Assembly (NCBI RefSeq): GCF_004362245.1
Contig: NZ_SNWM01000008.1
Span: forward strand, 1-64,000
Origin: Pedobacter duraquae
GTDB lineage: Bacteria > Bacteroidota > Bacteroidia > Sphingobacteriales > Sphingobacteriaceae
Reading direction: 5' to 3'
Length of the DNA stretch: 64,000 bases
In this document: positions 46,756-54,614 of the stretch, in pieces
Layout of the letters: each line of letters opens with the position of its first letter
How positions within the stretch are numbered: position 1 is the stretch's first letter
The notes under the pieces: generated by a model
Told to the model about the DNA's origin: nothing
The model's database searches: none
What the model saw: the letters and a program-made list of their open reading frames with translations, nothing else
Position numbers and translations under genes: made by a program

Positions 46756-47658
46756 ATGAGTAATTATTTAGTTAAGGTAAAGCATATATGGCCCACGTTT
46801 GTGTATGTGTGCTGGGGAACGACCTTAATGTTGGTGATGTTGAGGTGGGTGTTTGCCATACATTTTAAGGTATTTGATTTTAGCGATACATTCTGGGAAA
46901 TCTGGATGCCTTTCTTGGTACCTGTACCTGGGGTTTTGTTAGTACTGCCAATCAAAACAAAGGCAATTGTTTATCGGAACAAGAAGTATAAACGTGGGTT
47001 GCCCATGATAAGTTATATAGTTATTGTAGCGATGCTTGTTATTTCTCAAATGTTTACTACAGCCTATTTTGGAGAACTCCGTCAAGTGAAGACTGTGAAT
47101 GAGATAGATCGACATCCCCTGGTAAAATATTATAAGATTGGTCACTATGCCCTGCCGCAGCGATGGATGGGACGTTTTGTAAGGGTGTCTACAAGTGGTA
47201 GGGGACGTATGCGGTTGAATTTTGATGGGTATGCGGTATTCCCGATGTTGAACGACACATCGATTGTTGATTTGCAGAAACCAGCTAAGTACTGGTATGG
47301 CTTCCACATCAATCAGCGTTATAGCAATACGGTGTCTGAAGCTCATAAAAAGGAGTATTATACTCATTTTGTACAGTACCTTTTAACGCAGGCGCGCGCA
47401 TCGGCATATCAAAAGCCAGATCATTTCGAGAATCTCAATGCCGGCGATCATCAATTTTTATATCTAAAATCAGTGAGTGATAAATTCTATACTATTCCCG
47501 AAGATGCGGTAGTGCTAAGTCCGGTTTATGAAACTTATGATGAGCGTACGGGCAATTTGCTGTTATGGGTGTTTGGTGCTTTTGGTATTGGGACTATATT
47601 GCTTGCCATTCAGCTTACCGAAGGTGAGTTTTATAGCAAAGAATTGTTAAAGTCATGA
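46756..47658 (+). CDS. Integral membrane protein, tandem paralog 1
   Basis: 300 residues. Two N-terminal hydrophobic segments begin with HIWPTFVYVCWGTTLMLVML and FAIHFKVFDF; a third spans about 90-110; a soluble middle domain (about 110-270) follows, and a C-terminal helix (LLLWVFGAFGIGTILLAI). The next gene encodes a paralog of the same plan (both have VYVCWGT, LRWVFAIHFKVF, DHFEN and a GNxL helix). Overlap ATGA. I do not recognise the family. Confidence 0.65.
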   Translation: MSNYLVKVKHIWPTFVYVCWGTTLMLVMLRWVFAIHFKVFDFSDTFWEIWMPFLVPVPGVLLVLPIKTKAIVYRNKKYKRGLPMISYIVIVAMLVISQMFTTAYFGELRQVKTVNEIDRHPLVKYYKIGHYALPQRWMGRFVRVSTSGRGRMRLNFDGYAVFPMLNDTSIVDLQKPAKYWYGFHINQRYSNTVSEAHKKEYYTHFVQYLLTQARASAYQKPDHFENLNAGDHQFLYLKSVSDKFYTIPEDAVVLSPVYETYDERTGNLLLWVFGAFGIGTILLAIQLTEGEFYSKELLKS

Positions 47659-48584
47659 GTGCGTACTGGGCGAAAATAAAACACACCGGGCCGATGTTTG
47701 TGTATGTGTGCTGGGGAACAGTCTTGTTGTTAATGCTGTTGCGTTGGGTGTTTGCGATACATTTTAAAGTTTTTGTGTATAGTGATAAAGTATGGGAGCT
47801 GTTGTTTGCGGTATTGATGCCGTTGCCGGGAATCTTGATTTTATTGCGGAGTCGTACGAAGAAGATAGTATATGACAAGCCTCGCGCCCGCCATGCGGTG
47901 TTAGGCTTTGCTTTTTTTACTACGCTGCTGATGATTGTTTTTTCGCAGAATTTTATGAGTTCGTATTTCGCGAAGCTGCAGGAAGTAAATCGTGTGGAAG
48001 ATATAGCCAGGTATCCCCGTGTGCGATTTTATAGGATTAAGCAGTATCAATTAGCCTTAGGGGGCACCGGTACCTATATTGATGTATCTTATAGCTCCAG
48101 TTATAAGAAAGGGGAAAAACGCAGGCAAGGGGAGACGAATAAAAAACTTAATTATGCTGCTTATGTAGTGACACCCATGATGGGGGATACTACGCAGTTT
48201 AATTACTTTAAGGCACCCAAATATTGGCTGGGACTGGATTTTGCGCAACGGTTTGATTATAATATTCCGGAACAGGAAAAAGAATTACGATTTCGTGAGC
48301 TCAATAGTTATGGTGAGCAACAGGCAGCAGAGTTCAAGTATGAACGTCCTGATCACTTTGAGAATTATCCGCAGAGTTACGACGAGAAGTCGTATAAGCA
48401 TGCGATTGGTTACAAGGTGAACCGCGTTCCTGAAGATTACATGGTGCTGAGACCGGTTTATAGACGATTTGAAGACCGTACCGGTAATACACTGTTTATG
48501 GTGTTTGCTGTATTTGGGATCGGAAGTGTTTTGTTTGCTTTGTTGTTGACAGGGGGAGATTTTGTGACGCAGGATCCTGTCTAA
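47655..48584 (+). CDS. Integral membrane protein, tandem paralog 2
   Basis: 309 residues, same layout as the preceding gene, from which it probably arose by duplication. The start codon overlaps the upstream stop by 4 bases. The middle domain has a basic insertion (SSYKKGEKRRQGETNKK) that its neighbour lacks. No catalytic motif seen. Confidence 0.65.
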   Translation: MSAYWAKIKHTGPMFVYVCWGTVLLLMLLRWVFAIHFKVFVYSDKVWELLFAVLMPLPGILILLRSRTKKIVYDKPRARHAVLGFAFFTTLLMIVFSQNFMSSYFAKLQEVNRVEDIARYPRVRFYRIKQYQLALGGTGTYIDVSYSSSYKKGEKRRQGETNKKLNYAAYVVTPMMGDTTQFNYFKAPKYWLGLDFAQRFDYNIPEQEKELRFRELNSYGEQQAAEFKYERPDHFENYPQSYDEKSYKHAIGYKVNRVPEDYMVLRPVYRRFEDRTGNTLFMVFAVFGIGSVLFALLLTGGDFVTQDPV

Positions 48585-48642
48585 AGAAGTTTATTTTTCT
48601 ATTTATTCTCTATTTACGTTATTGGGGGTTTAGTACTATACT

Positions 48643-49179
48643 ATGGGAAGTAGACCACGAATAACAAATAAGCTAATTGGCGAGATAGTTATTGATAAAC
48701 TTGAATATGTTCAAAATAAGAGTTCCAATAGAGCGAGAAAAATCTTAAATAGTATAGAGCGTATTGATTTGGAAATCTGGTGCGATCAACATTACTATAA
48801 TCGAGTCCAACTGGGTGACCAGTATGGAAAAAGAGCGGGTATAGAGGTCGAAAATGTTAAAAGTTTGGTGTTGAGATCAATACAGCATCTTATTTATTAT
48901 TCCTTTAAGGTAAAGAATTTTTCATTCGTTAATTTTGAAAGATCGGTTAGGGCTATTAGGACTGTTCTTCAAGAAGCTGGGGAAACAGGCGTATTGAACA
49001 TTGTTACTGAGTTTCATCATTTGGAAAGCAACAAATACCAAGTTACGATTATTACGGCCATGCAAAAAGATGATTTTAAAATTAGTGTTGGTCAGTATGT
49101 GTTGGAAACTCATGGAGTTTCATCAACGCTGAAAAAATTTGACGGTCGAAATTTGGTAGCTATGGGTGTTTTTGACTGA
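48643..49179 (+). CDS. Orphan soluble protein of unknown function
   Basis: 178 residues, no signal or membrane segment. The N-terminal half is basic and helical (KLEYVQNKSSNRARKILN), the C-terminal half looks like alternating strands (YQVTIITAMQKDD, FKISVGQYVLET). The gene looks AT-richer than those to its left and has no obvious partner; a strong terminator follows it. It may have been acquired separately. Confidence 0.5.
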   Translation: MGSRPRITNKLIGEIVIDKLEYVQNKSSNRARKILNSIERIDLEIWCDQHYYNRVQLGDQYGKRAGIEVENVKSLVLRSIQHLIYYSFKVKNFSFVNFERSVRAIRTVLQEAGETGVLNIVTEFHHLESNKYQVTIITAMQKDDFKISVGQYVLETHGVSSTLKKFDGRNLVAMGVFD

Positions 49180-49301
49180 TTAAATGGTAAGGTATTTTTG
49201 TATTTAGAAATATTTTATTTATATTTACTTCAGAATTGGAGATAGAAGGAAAATTTGGTCAGCCCTTAGAAGGTAGAAGTTTCTTTTGATCAGTCTCATT
49301 T

Positions 49302-49323
49302 AAGCCCCTAAGGGGCTTTTTTA
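49302..49323 (+). terminator. Rho-independent terminator
   Basis: AAGCCCCT and AGGGGCTT (49302-49309 and 49311-49318) form a near-perfect palindrome followed by six T. It lies 123 bases after the orphan protein gene; the intervening bases hold no clear gene. Confidence 0.75.
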
Positions 49324-49395
49324 TTTTAGTCTTACCTTGATGTTCCTTTGTGGATAAGGAACAGTGTGTAGTTTCACACTGCTCCAAAATTCGGT

Positions 49396-49788
49396 TTATT
49401 TATATTTAATGAAGTCGGCTGTAATTGTAGGTACCGTTGCATCTGCACGGGTTGTAGTGGATGTGGTTGTTGTACCTTTGGTCTCTGTAGTAGTTTTCTT
49501 TTCGCTACCTAAAAATTGGTCACCCATTCCTGAAATGATGATCGCATCTGCGCCATGTTTTTTAGCTTCCTCAACGATCTTGGTCTGAAGCCTTTCGAAG
49601 TTTCTGAAACCATAATTTTCTCCCTGAATCTTGCCGATTACTTCGAATTTTTTAGGAACATCATTCGTGTTAAAAAACAGTTCCACATCTGTTGTTGGGT
49701 TGTAGGTTCGGCCAATGTAATTGACCCGGGTGGCACAACTGCTCAGAAATAGCAATGTACCCGCTGCTAGCGTGAGTAATTTTTTCAT
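49396..49788 (-). CDS. Small lipoprotein
   Basis: 130 residues from the ATG at 49788. Type II signal peptide (LTLAAGTLLFLSSCATR, Cys near residue 18). The rest reads EVIGKIQGENYGFRNFERLQ and EEAKKHGADAIIISGMGDQF, a small alpha/beta fold found in short surface lipoproteins, with a Thr-rich stretch before the end (TTTETKGTTTTST). A longer frame from 49866 lacks a signal peptide and is rejected. Confidence 0.75.
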   Translation of the reverse strand: MKKLLTLAAGTLLFLSSCATRVNYIGRTYNPTTDVELFFNTNDVPKKFEVIGKIQGENYGFRNFERLQTKIVEEAKKHGADAIIISGMGDQFLGSEKKTTTETKGTTTTSTTTRADATVPTITADFIKYK

Positions 49789-49962
49789 GTTATTTGGTTT
49801 TATTTGTGTGTAAGGAAAGTTATTCATAGCAAATGAAATTTGCAACAGGTAACAGAAATGATTCACACATGAACCAGCTCATGCGAATTTTTAAAACTGG
49901 TTTGATTTTGTAGATAGATATTGATACCTTAAAGGTGTTAAACTCCCTTAAAATCAACGATA

Positions 49963-51441
49963 ATGAAGAACTTGTTCCTTTTTTTGCTGATGGTTACGTT
50001 CTGCGCTACGCAGGCACAAACGATCAAGGTTACTGTAGTCGGAAATCCTGACTCCACGGTTATGGTTAGTTTTCCAACAGGTGATGTCAATTATTTCTTT
50101 TGGAAGAACGGATCGCCGAAGGCATTAGACAAAAACCGTACTGCCGTATATGCAAATACACTCAGCAAACCCAGCAATGTGTTTGTGGTTAGCGGTAAGC
50201 GTTTTGAAAATGTATTTGTGGAGCCAGGGGAAAGTATTGAAGTAAAGATTGATTATTCTGCTAAGCAAAAGGTAGTCTCTTTTACCGGTAAAAATGCTGC
50301 CGGAAATCTGTTGTTAAATAAGTTAAATCATCCGTTTTACCAATATAAGGCTAATTCTTACTTTAAACAGGATAGTGCTGTTGGGGCGGTTAAATCTGCT
50401 GTACTGCGTGACATGCAAAAGGAGCTGACGCCGATGGATTCGCTCTTGAAGCTGAAACAGATAACACCTGCTTTTTATAAGTACGCCTCCACAGAGATTC
50501 GGTACTATTATGGAGCAGTGTATGGCGCTGCAGTTTTTGTTCAATATGCTCGTGGCTCGTTTCCGAAGGGCCATAGGGACTATAAAGCGACGATGGATCC
50601 TGAGTATGAGAAAGCCTGGCCGGAGGTATTTAAGTTATTCCCGCTCGACGATCCAAATGCTGTTATAGCTTCTGATTTTTATGATTATGTACGGGATTAT
50701 ATTTCCTGGTACAAGGCTGTGTATTTAAAGGAAAAGGCAGGCCTGAAAAGCCCTGTGACTAAGGAGAACAATCATGAGGTTTATTATGCTGAAATTGAAC
50801 GCAGCTTTTCTGGATCAACGCAAGAATATTTACTGGCACATTATCTTTTTAATGAGGCTATGGAGCGCGACTATAACCAGCAACTGGTGAAACTTTATGA
50901 TCGCTTTACAACGCGTTTTCCGAATAGCAAGTACACTACTTTTTTAACACCCTTAATTAATGAATCGATCGCTTTTCACGCCAGGTCAAAAACTGAATTG
51001 AACGCTGAAGAGCAAGTGCTGGACAGGAACGCTTATGCGTCTTTTGATGCGCTGTTAAAAAATTATAAAGACAGGACGGTGTATGTTGACTTATGGGCAA
51101 CATGGTGTGCGCCATGTAAGGAGGAATTTGCATTTGGTAAGGAACTGAAGTCGTACCTGAAGTCGAAAAACATAGCTATGTTATACATTTCAATGGATAG
51201 GGATGATGCTGATGAACAGTGGAAAAATATGATCAAGTTTTACGGCTTAACCGGTGAACATATTCGTGTAAGCCCATCACTCCAAAAAGATATCATTAAT
51301 AGGTTTTATGATGGGAAGAGTTATTCTATTCCGAGGTACATGATCATCAAGAACGGAAAGATTTTAAATGATACTGCAATGCAACCTAGCGATAAGGAAA
51401 AGTTGTATAAGCAGATTGAATCTTTTGTTGAAGCGAAGTAA
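49963..51441 (+). CDS. TlpA-like periplasmic thioredoxin-family protein
   Basis: 492 residues. Signal peptide (FLFLLMVTFCATQAQ), a long N-terminal part of mixed strands and helices, and a C-terminal thioredoxin domain with the redox motif WATWCAPCKEE at about residues 376-386, followed by MLYISMDRDDADEQW and the cis-Pro region YSIPRYMIIKNG. These proteins reduce or oxidise disulphides of envelope proteins, or serve in cytochrome c maturation-like roles. The neighbours give no clear partner. Confidence 0.9.
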   Translation: MKNLFLFLLMVTFCATQAQTIKVTVVGNPDSTVMVSFPTGDVNYFFWKNGSPKALDKNRTAVYANTLSKPSNVFVVSGKRFENVFVEPGESIEVKIDYSAKQKVVSFTGKNAAGNLLLNKLNHPFYQYKANSYFKQDSAVGAVKSAVLRDMQKELTPMDSLLKLKQITPAFYKYASTEIRYYYGAVYGAAVFVQYARGSFPKGHRDYKATMDPEYEKAWPEVFKLFPLDDPNAVIASDFYDYVRDYISWYKAVYLKEKAGLKSPVTKENNHEVYYAEIERSFSGSTQEYLLAHYLFNEAMERDYNQQLVKLYDRFTTRFPNSKYTTFLTPLINESIAFHARSKTELNAEEQVLDRNAYASFDALLKNYKDRTVYVDLWATWCAPCKEEFAFGKELKSYLKSKNIAMLYISMDRDDADEQWKNMIKFYGLTGEHIRVSPSLQKDIINRFYDGKSYSIPRYMIIKNGKILNDTAMQPSDKEKLYKQIESFVEAK

Positions 51442-51634
51442 TGGTGTTATTTGCGGTAACCGCATTTTTAAGTTTGTTTTCTTGGACAGTGTTGTAAGTG
51501 ATAAAACCAGCCAGGCATGCTATGCAAACCATGATTACGCAAACCGTTTTCTTGAAGTCTTTTTTAACTTTGTTCCAATCTATGATTTTTTCGAACTGCT
51601 CTCCGGCGTCTTTTTCTTGAAAGTTTTCTGACAT
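51386..51634 (-). CDS. Small single-helix membrane protein
   Basis: 82 residues: an acidic N-terminus (MSENFQEKDAGEQFEKIID), a basic flank and one membrane helix (TVCVIMVCIACLAGFITYNT), then a polar tail. Its last 56 bases overlap the end of the thioredoxin gene on the other strand. Its ATG overlaps the stop of a small frame upstream (TAATG), suggesting translational coupling. Unknown function. Confidence 0.5.
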   Translation of the reverse strand: MSENFQEKDAGEQFEKIIDWNKVKKDFKKTVCVIMVCIACLAGFITYNTVQENKLKNAVTANNTITSLQQKIQSAYTTFPYR

Positions 51635-51771
51635 TATTTGGAAATAATTAAAAGATCAGACATAGCGCGGGATCTGATTTTTCCTTGGCGAATCAGCTTG
51701 ACTTCATTGAGGCTACGTTCAATTTCTCTTAATAGGGATTCCTTTTTTGCGAGATTGGCCTGACTTATCAT
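51634..51771 (-). CDS. 45-residue protein coupled to the small membrane protein
   Basis: From the ATG at 51771 (revcomp CAT 51769-51771) the frame reads MISQANLAKKESLLREIERS and onward through VKLIRQGKIRSR to a stop overlapping the next ATG by one base. It is basic and strongly helical. Such a one-base overlap with the next start supports expression. Function unknown; it could form a small regulatory or toxin-antitoxin-like pair with the membrane protein, but nothing proves it. Confidence 0.4.
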   Translation of the reverse strand: MISQANLAKKESLLREIERSLNEVKLIRQGKIRSRAMSDLLIISK

Positions 51772-52072
51772 GTAGATGTAATAGATCTGGTGCAATTTAC
51801 TCGATATTTATTTTGAAGCCAATACTTTCAGATTTTTTGCATTATTTATTTAAATGGAAAGTTTTGTATTAGGACTAGATTTTCAAGTAGGTATTCGTCG
51901 CTACAAATCTGCTATTCGTCGATTCTTTAAATTTTGTTGATCAGGATTAGCAGATATTTGTAGTGCAGGTAAAATAAGTGGTTAGAATAGGTTGTTTTAT
52001 AATGGCGGTTGCTCCTTTAGGGGTAACCGTTTTTTACTATTTTCGCGTCGATTCGATATTTTAATTCAACGC
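51772..52072 (+). promoter_or_regulatory. Structured leader before the TonB-dependent receptor
   Basis: Between the small minus-strand genes and the receptor start, CTACAAATCTGCTA (51901-51914) pairs with TAGCAGATATTTGTAG (51948-51963) with a two-base bulge. The sequence TATTCGTCG occurs twice near the first arm. A terminator hairpin follows at 52006-52035. This could be an attenuator, a riboswitch-like element or a small RNA gene with its own end. No known riboswitch consensus is recognised. Confidence 0.45.
52006..52035 (+). terminator. Terminator hairpin inside the receptor leader
   Basis: CGGTTGCTCC (52006-52015) and GGGGTAACCG (52020-52029) form a 10-bp stem with two G-U pairs and the loop TTTA; six T follow. 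It lies 37 bases before the receptor start codon. Confidence 0.65.
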
Positions 52073-54283
52073 ATGAAATACCTTTACCTGTCTTTTTTTC
52101 TTTTTATAGCTTTATCATCTGCTCTCGCTCAAGATTTTAAGGGCGTGGTCCTTAATAGCGATTCTATTCCGGTTTCTGGCGTTTATTTGTCTAACCTGAG
52201 ATCAGGCAGTCATGCACATACGGATGAGCTAGGCATGTTTGTTTTGAAAAATAACAAGCCCGGGGATTCTATCCGCATCAGTCATGTTGGTTATAAACCG
52301 GTAAAATTATCATATAGACAAGAAAGGGTAGTGGTTAAATTAGCTGGATCTGCCTTCCAGTTAAACGAAGTTATCGTATCTGAAGGAATCAATCATCTAT
52401 CAACTGTGGCTGCGGTAGATCTGCAGACCAGTCCGGTAAGTTCATCTCAGGAACTGCTGCGCAAGGTGCCGGGATTATTTATTGGTCAGCATGCCGGAGG
52501 TGGCAAGGCCGAGCAACTCTTTTTAAGAGGTTTTGATTTAGATCATGGAACAGATATCAATATCGCTGTGGATGGAATGCCGGTCAATATGGTTAGTCAC
52601 GCACACGGGCAGGGCTACGCTGATTTACACTTTCTAATTCCTGAAACCGTTGGTCAGATTGATTTTGACAAAGGTCCTTATCATGCGAATAAAGGAAACC
52701 TGGCTACAGCGGGTTACGTAGCTTTTGAAACAAAAGATAGGTTAGACAACAGCAGCATCACCCTGGAAGCCGGAAAGTTTAACACTTATAAAGCGCTGGG
52801 TCTATTTAATCTGGTGAATACAACCAAGCAGGCTGCATATCTTGCTGCTGATTATATTAAGACAGACGGATACTTTGAGTCGCCACAGAATTTTAAACGA
52901 CTAAATCTATTTGGAAAGTATGGGGTTAATTTCGCTAACGGAGATAAGCTGTCGTTTTCTGCATCTACATTTTCCAGTAAATGGAATGCCTCTGGACAGA
53001 TTCCGCAACGCGCGGTAGACGAAGGTTTGATAACGCGATTTGGCGCTATTGATAGCAATGAAGGTGGTGAAACTGGTCGAACCAATATCAATGTGCAGTA
53101 CAGTACATACTTTAATGCCGCAACCTGGCTTAAGACGTCTGCATTTTATAGCAGGTATCGCTTTGAGTTATATTCTAACTTTACATTCTTTTTAAACGAC
53201 CCTGTAAACGGAGATCAGATTAAACAAAAGGAAGATCGGAATATTTTAGGCTTTGAATCTGTTTTGAATAAAAAGTATACCGTTGGTAAGGCCGACTTAA
53301 CTTTACAGGGTGGTGTGGGCTTACGCTATGATGATGTTAATGGAATTGAACTATCCCATACTACAAATCGTACAACGACAATTGACCGTTTGATGCTGGG
53401 TAATATAAACGAGACCAATGGATACGGCTATTTGAATGCCGAATATGAAATGGGCAAACTGATGATCAATCCAGCAGTACGGGTGGATTACCTGAACTTC
53501 CGGTATGCAGATTTACTTTCGAATGCTGCTGTGTCTAAGCAGGGCAAAGCAACGCTGAGTCCGAAGTTAAATTTTTTATACAATCAAAATAAAGACCTTC
53601 AGTTTTTCCTGAAATTAGGAAAAGGCTTCCACAGCAATGATACGCGAGTTGTAGTTGCGCAGCAGGGTTATAAAATATTGCCGGCAGCGTATGGTGCGGA
53701 TTTGGGTACAAGCTGGAAGCCTGCAGAGCGACTGATTGTAAATGCGGCGTTGTGGTATTTGTATCTGCAGCAGGAATTTGTCTATGTTGGTGATGAAGGG
53801 GTTGTAGAGCCTAGTGGGAGAACTGCGAGAAAGGGGGTTGACCTGGGCTTGCGTTATCAATTGACGAATTGGTTATTCCTGAACGGGGATGCAACGTATA
53901 CACATGGACGTTCTTTGGATAATCCCTCAGGAGAAAACTATATTCCATTGGCACCTAAATTTACTTTTACCGGCGGACTGAGTATCAAAGACCTTGGACG
54001 TTTTTCGGGAGGCATTCGTTCAAGATACTTAGCCAGTCGCCCGGCAAATGAAGACAATTCGATAGTAGCTAAAGGGTATTTTATTACTGATGGCAATGTG
54101 AACTATAGCATAGGCAGATTTACTTTTGGTGTAGTTACTGATAACATCTTTAACACAAGATGGAATGAAACGCAATTTGCTACTGAATCCAGGCTGCAGA
54201 ATGAGGCAGCTAGCGTTGAAGAGATTCATTTTACGCCAGGAACACCTTTCAGCATCAGGGCTTCAGTTTCGGTAAGGTTCTAA
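52073..54283 (+). CDS. TonB-dependent outer membrane receptor
   Basis: 736 residues from the ATG at 52073, which gives a clean signal peptide (YLSFFLFIALSSALAQ). Next comes a carboxypeptidase-regulatory-like domain (FKGVVLNSDSIPVSGVYLSN), a plug domain (SSQELLRKVPGLFIGQHAGG, LRGFDLDHGTDINIAVDG, VSHAHGQGYADLHF) and a barrel ending in an aromatic strand (SIRASVSVRF). No SusD-like gene follows, so it is not a SusC/D pair. His-rich loops in the plug would also fit a metal or small-ligand receptor. Confidence 0.92.
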   Translation: MKYLYLSFFLFIALSSALAQDFKGVVLNSDSIPVSGVYLSNLRSGSHAHTDELGMFVLKNNKPGDSIRISHVGYKPVKLSYRQERVVVKLAGSAFQLNEVIVSEGINHLSTVAAVDLQTSPVSSSQELLRKVPGLFIGQHAGGGKAEQLFLRGFDLDHGTDINIAVDGMPVNMVSHAHGQGYADLHFLIPETVGQIDFDKGPYHANKGNLATAGYVAFETKDRLDNSSITLEAGKFNTYKALGLFNLVNTTKQAAYLAADYIKTDGYFESPQNFKRLNLFGKYGVNFANGDKLSFSASTFSSKWNASGQIPQRAVDEGLITRFGAIDSNEGGETGRTNINVQYSTYFNAATWLKTSAFYSRYRFELYSNFTFFLNDPVNGDQIKQKEDRNILGFESVLNKKYTVGKADLTLQGGVGLRYDDVNGIELSHTTNRTTTIDRLMLGNINETNGYGYLNAEYEMGKLMINPAVRVDYLNFRYADLLSNAAVSKQGKATLSPKLNFLYNQNKDLQFFLKLGKGFHSNDTRVVVAQQGYKILPAAYGADLGTSWKPAERLIVNAALWYLYLQQEFVYVGDEGVVEPSGRTARKGVDLGLRYQLTNWLFLNGDATYTHGRSLDNPSGENYIPLAPKFTFTGGLSIKDLGRFSGGIRSRYLASRPANEDNSIVAKGYFITDGNVNYSIGRFTFGVVTDNIFNTRWNETQFATESRLQNEAASVEEIHFTPGTPFSIRASVSVRF

Positions 54284-54320
54284 GTGAAGTATCAGGTAGC
54301 AAAGGCTGTCTAAATTTGGA

Positions 54321-54414
54321 TATCGCGATAATTTTGTCGCAATACTGTCGCGATACTTAGTATCGCGACAAAATAGGGTAATAATTGTCGCAATACTAAG
54401 TATCGCGACAAAAT
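54321..54414. repeat. Clustered palindromic repeats with TCGCGA cores
   Basis: AGTATCGCGACAAAAT occurs at 54359-54374 and again at 54399-54414 (40-base period), and a near-inverse copy (ATTTTGTCGCAATACT) at 54331-54346. TGTCGCGATACT and AGTATCGCGACA form a perfect 12-bp stem around one base (54346-54370). A second stem with one mismatch lies at 54385-54411, and ATCGCGAT at 54322-54329. They could act as REP-like elements, a terminator without a T-run, or binding sites. Confidence 0.75.
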
Positions 54415-54478
54415 TGATATTAGTTCGAATGAATTTAAGCACTGAAAATCTAACTGGTAAAAATTTGATAAATTTTTA

Positions 54479-54490
54479 GCAAACGTTTGC
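54479..54490. promoter_or_regulatory. LacI-family operator-like palindrome
   Basis: GCAAACGTTTGC is a perfect 12-base palindrome with the central CG typical of LacI/PurR-family operators. It lies 124 bases before the pectin methylesterase gene, so it may couple the pectin operon to a sugar-responsive repressor. No LacI-type regulator gene is in the window. Confidence 0.55.
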
Positions 54491-54614
54491 ATAAATTATT
54501 CCGGGAGTTGAGGACTTAGTCCAGCGCAAAGTTTGTAAGATTGTTATACCAAATACAATCCCATCGGTAATAGCAGTTATATTGCGCCTATTATGGATGG
54601 TTAAACTTGTGGAT

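Larger units (their letters stand above)
54284..54614. other. 331-base spacer between receptor and pectin genes
   Basis: It holds the palindromic repeat block (54321-54414) and the operator-like palindrome (54479-54490). No gene seen; a short minus-strand frame at 54310-54492 follows the repeats and is not credible. Confidence 0.7.

Noticed and set aside
46756..48584. Rhomboid-type proteases
   Set aside because: The tandem paralogs have membrane helices, but I see no GxSG with a matching late His.
51772..52072. Known riboswitch (for example cobalamin) before the TonB receptor
   Set aside because: The leader is structured, but I found no conserved box of a known riboswitch class, so no class is claimed.
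52073..54283. SusC-type receptor of a polysaccharide utilisation locus
   Set aside because: No SusD gene follows and the 736-residue length is well under the usual 1000 of SusC.
54310..54492. 60-codon minus-strand frame over the palindromic repeats
   Set aside because: It is built from the repeat DNA and has no start context or domain; explained by the palindromes.
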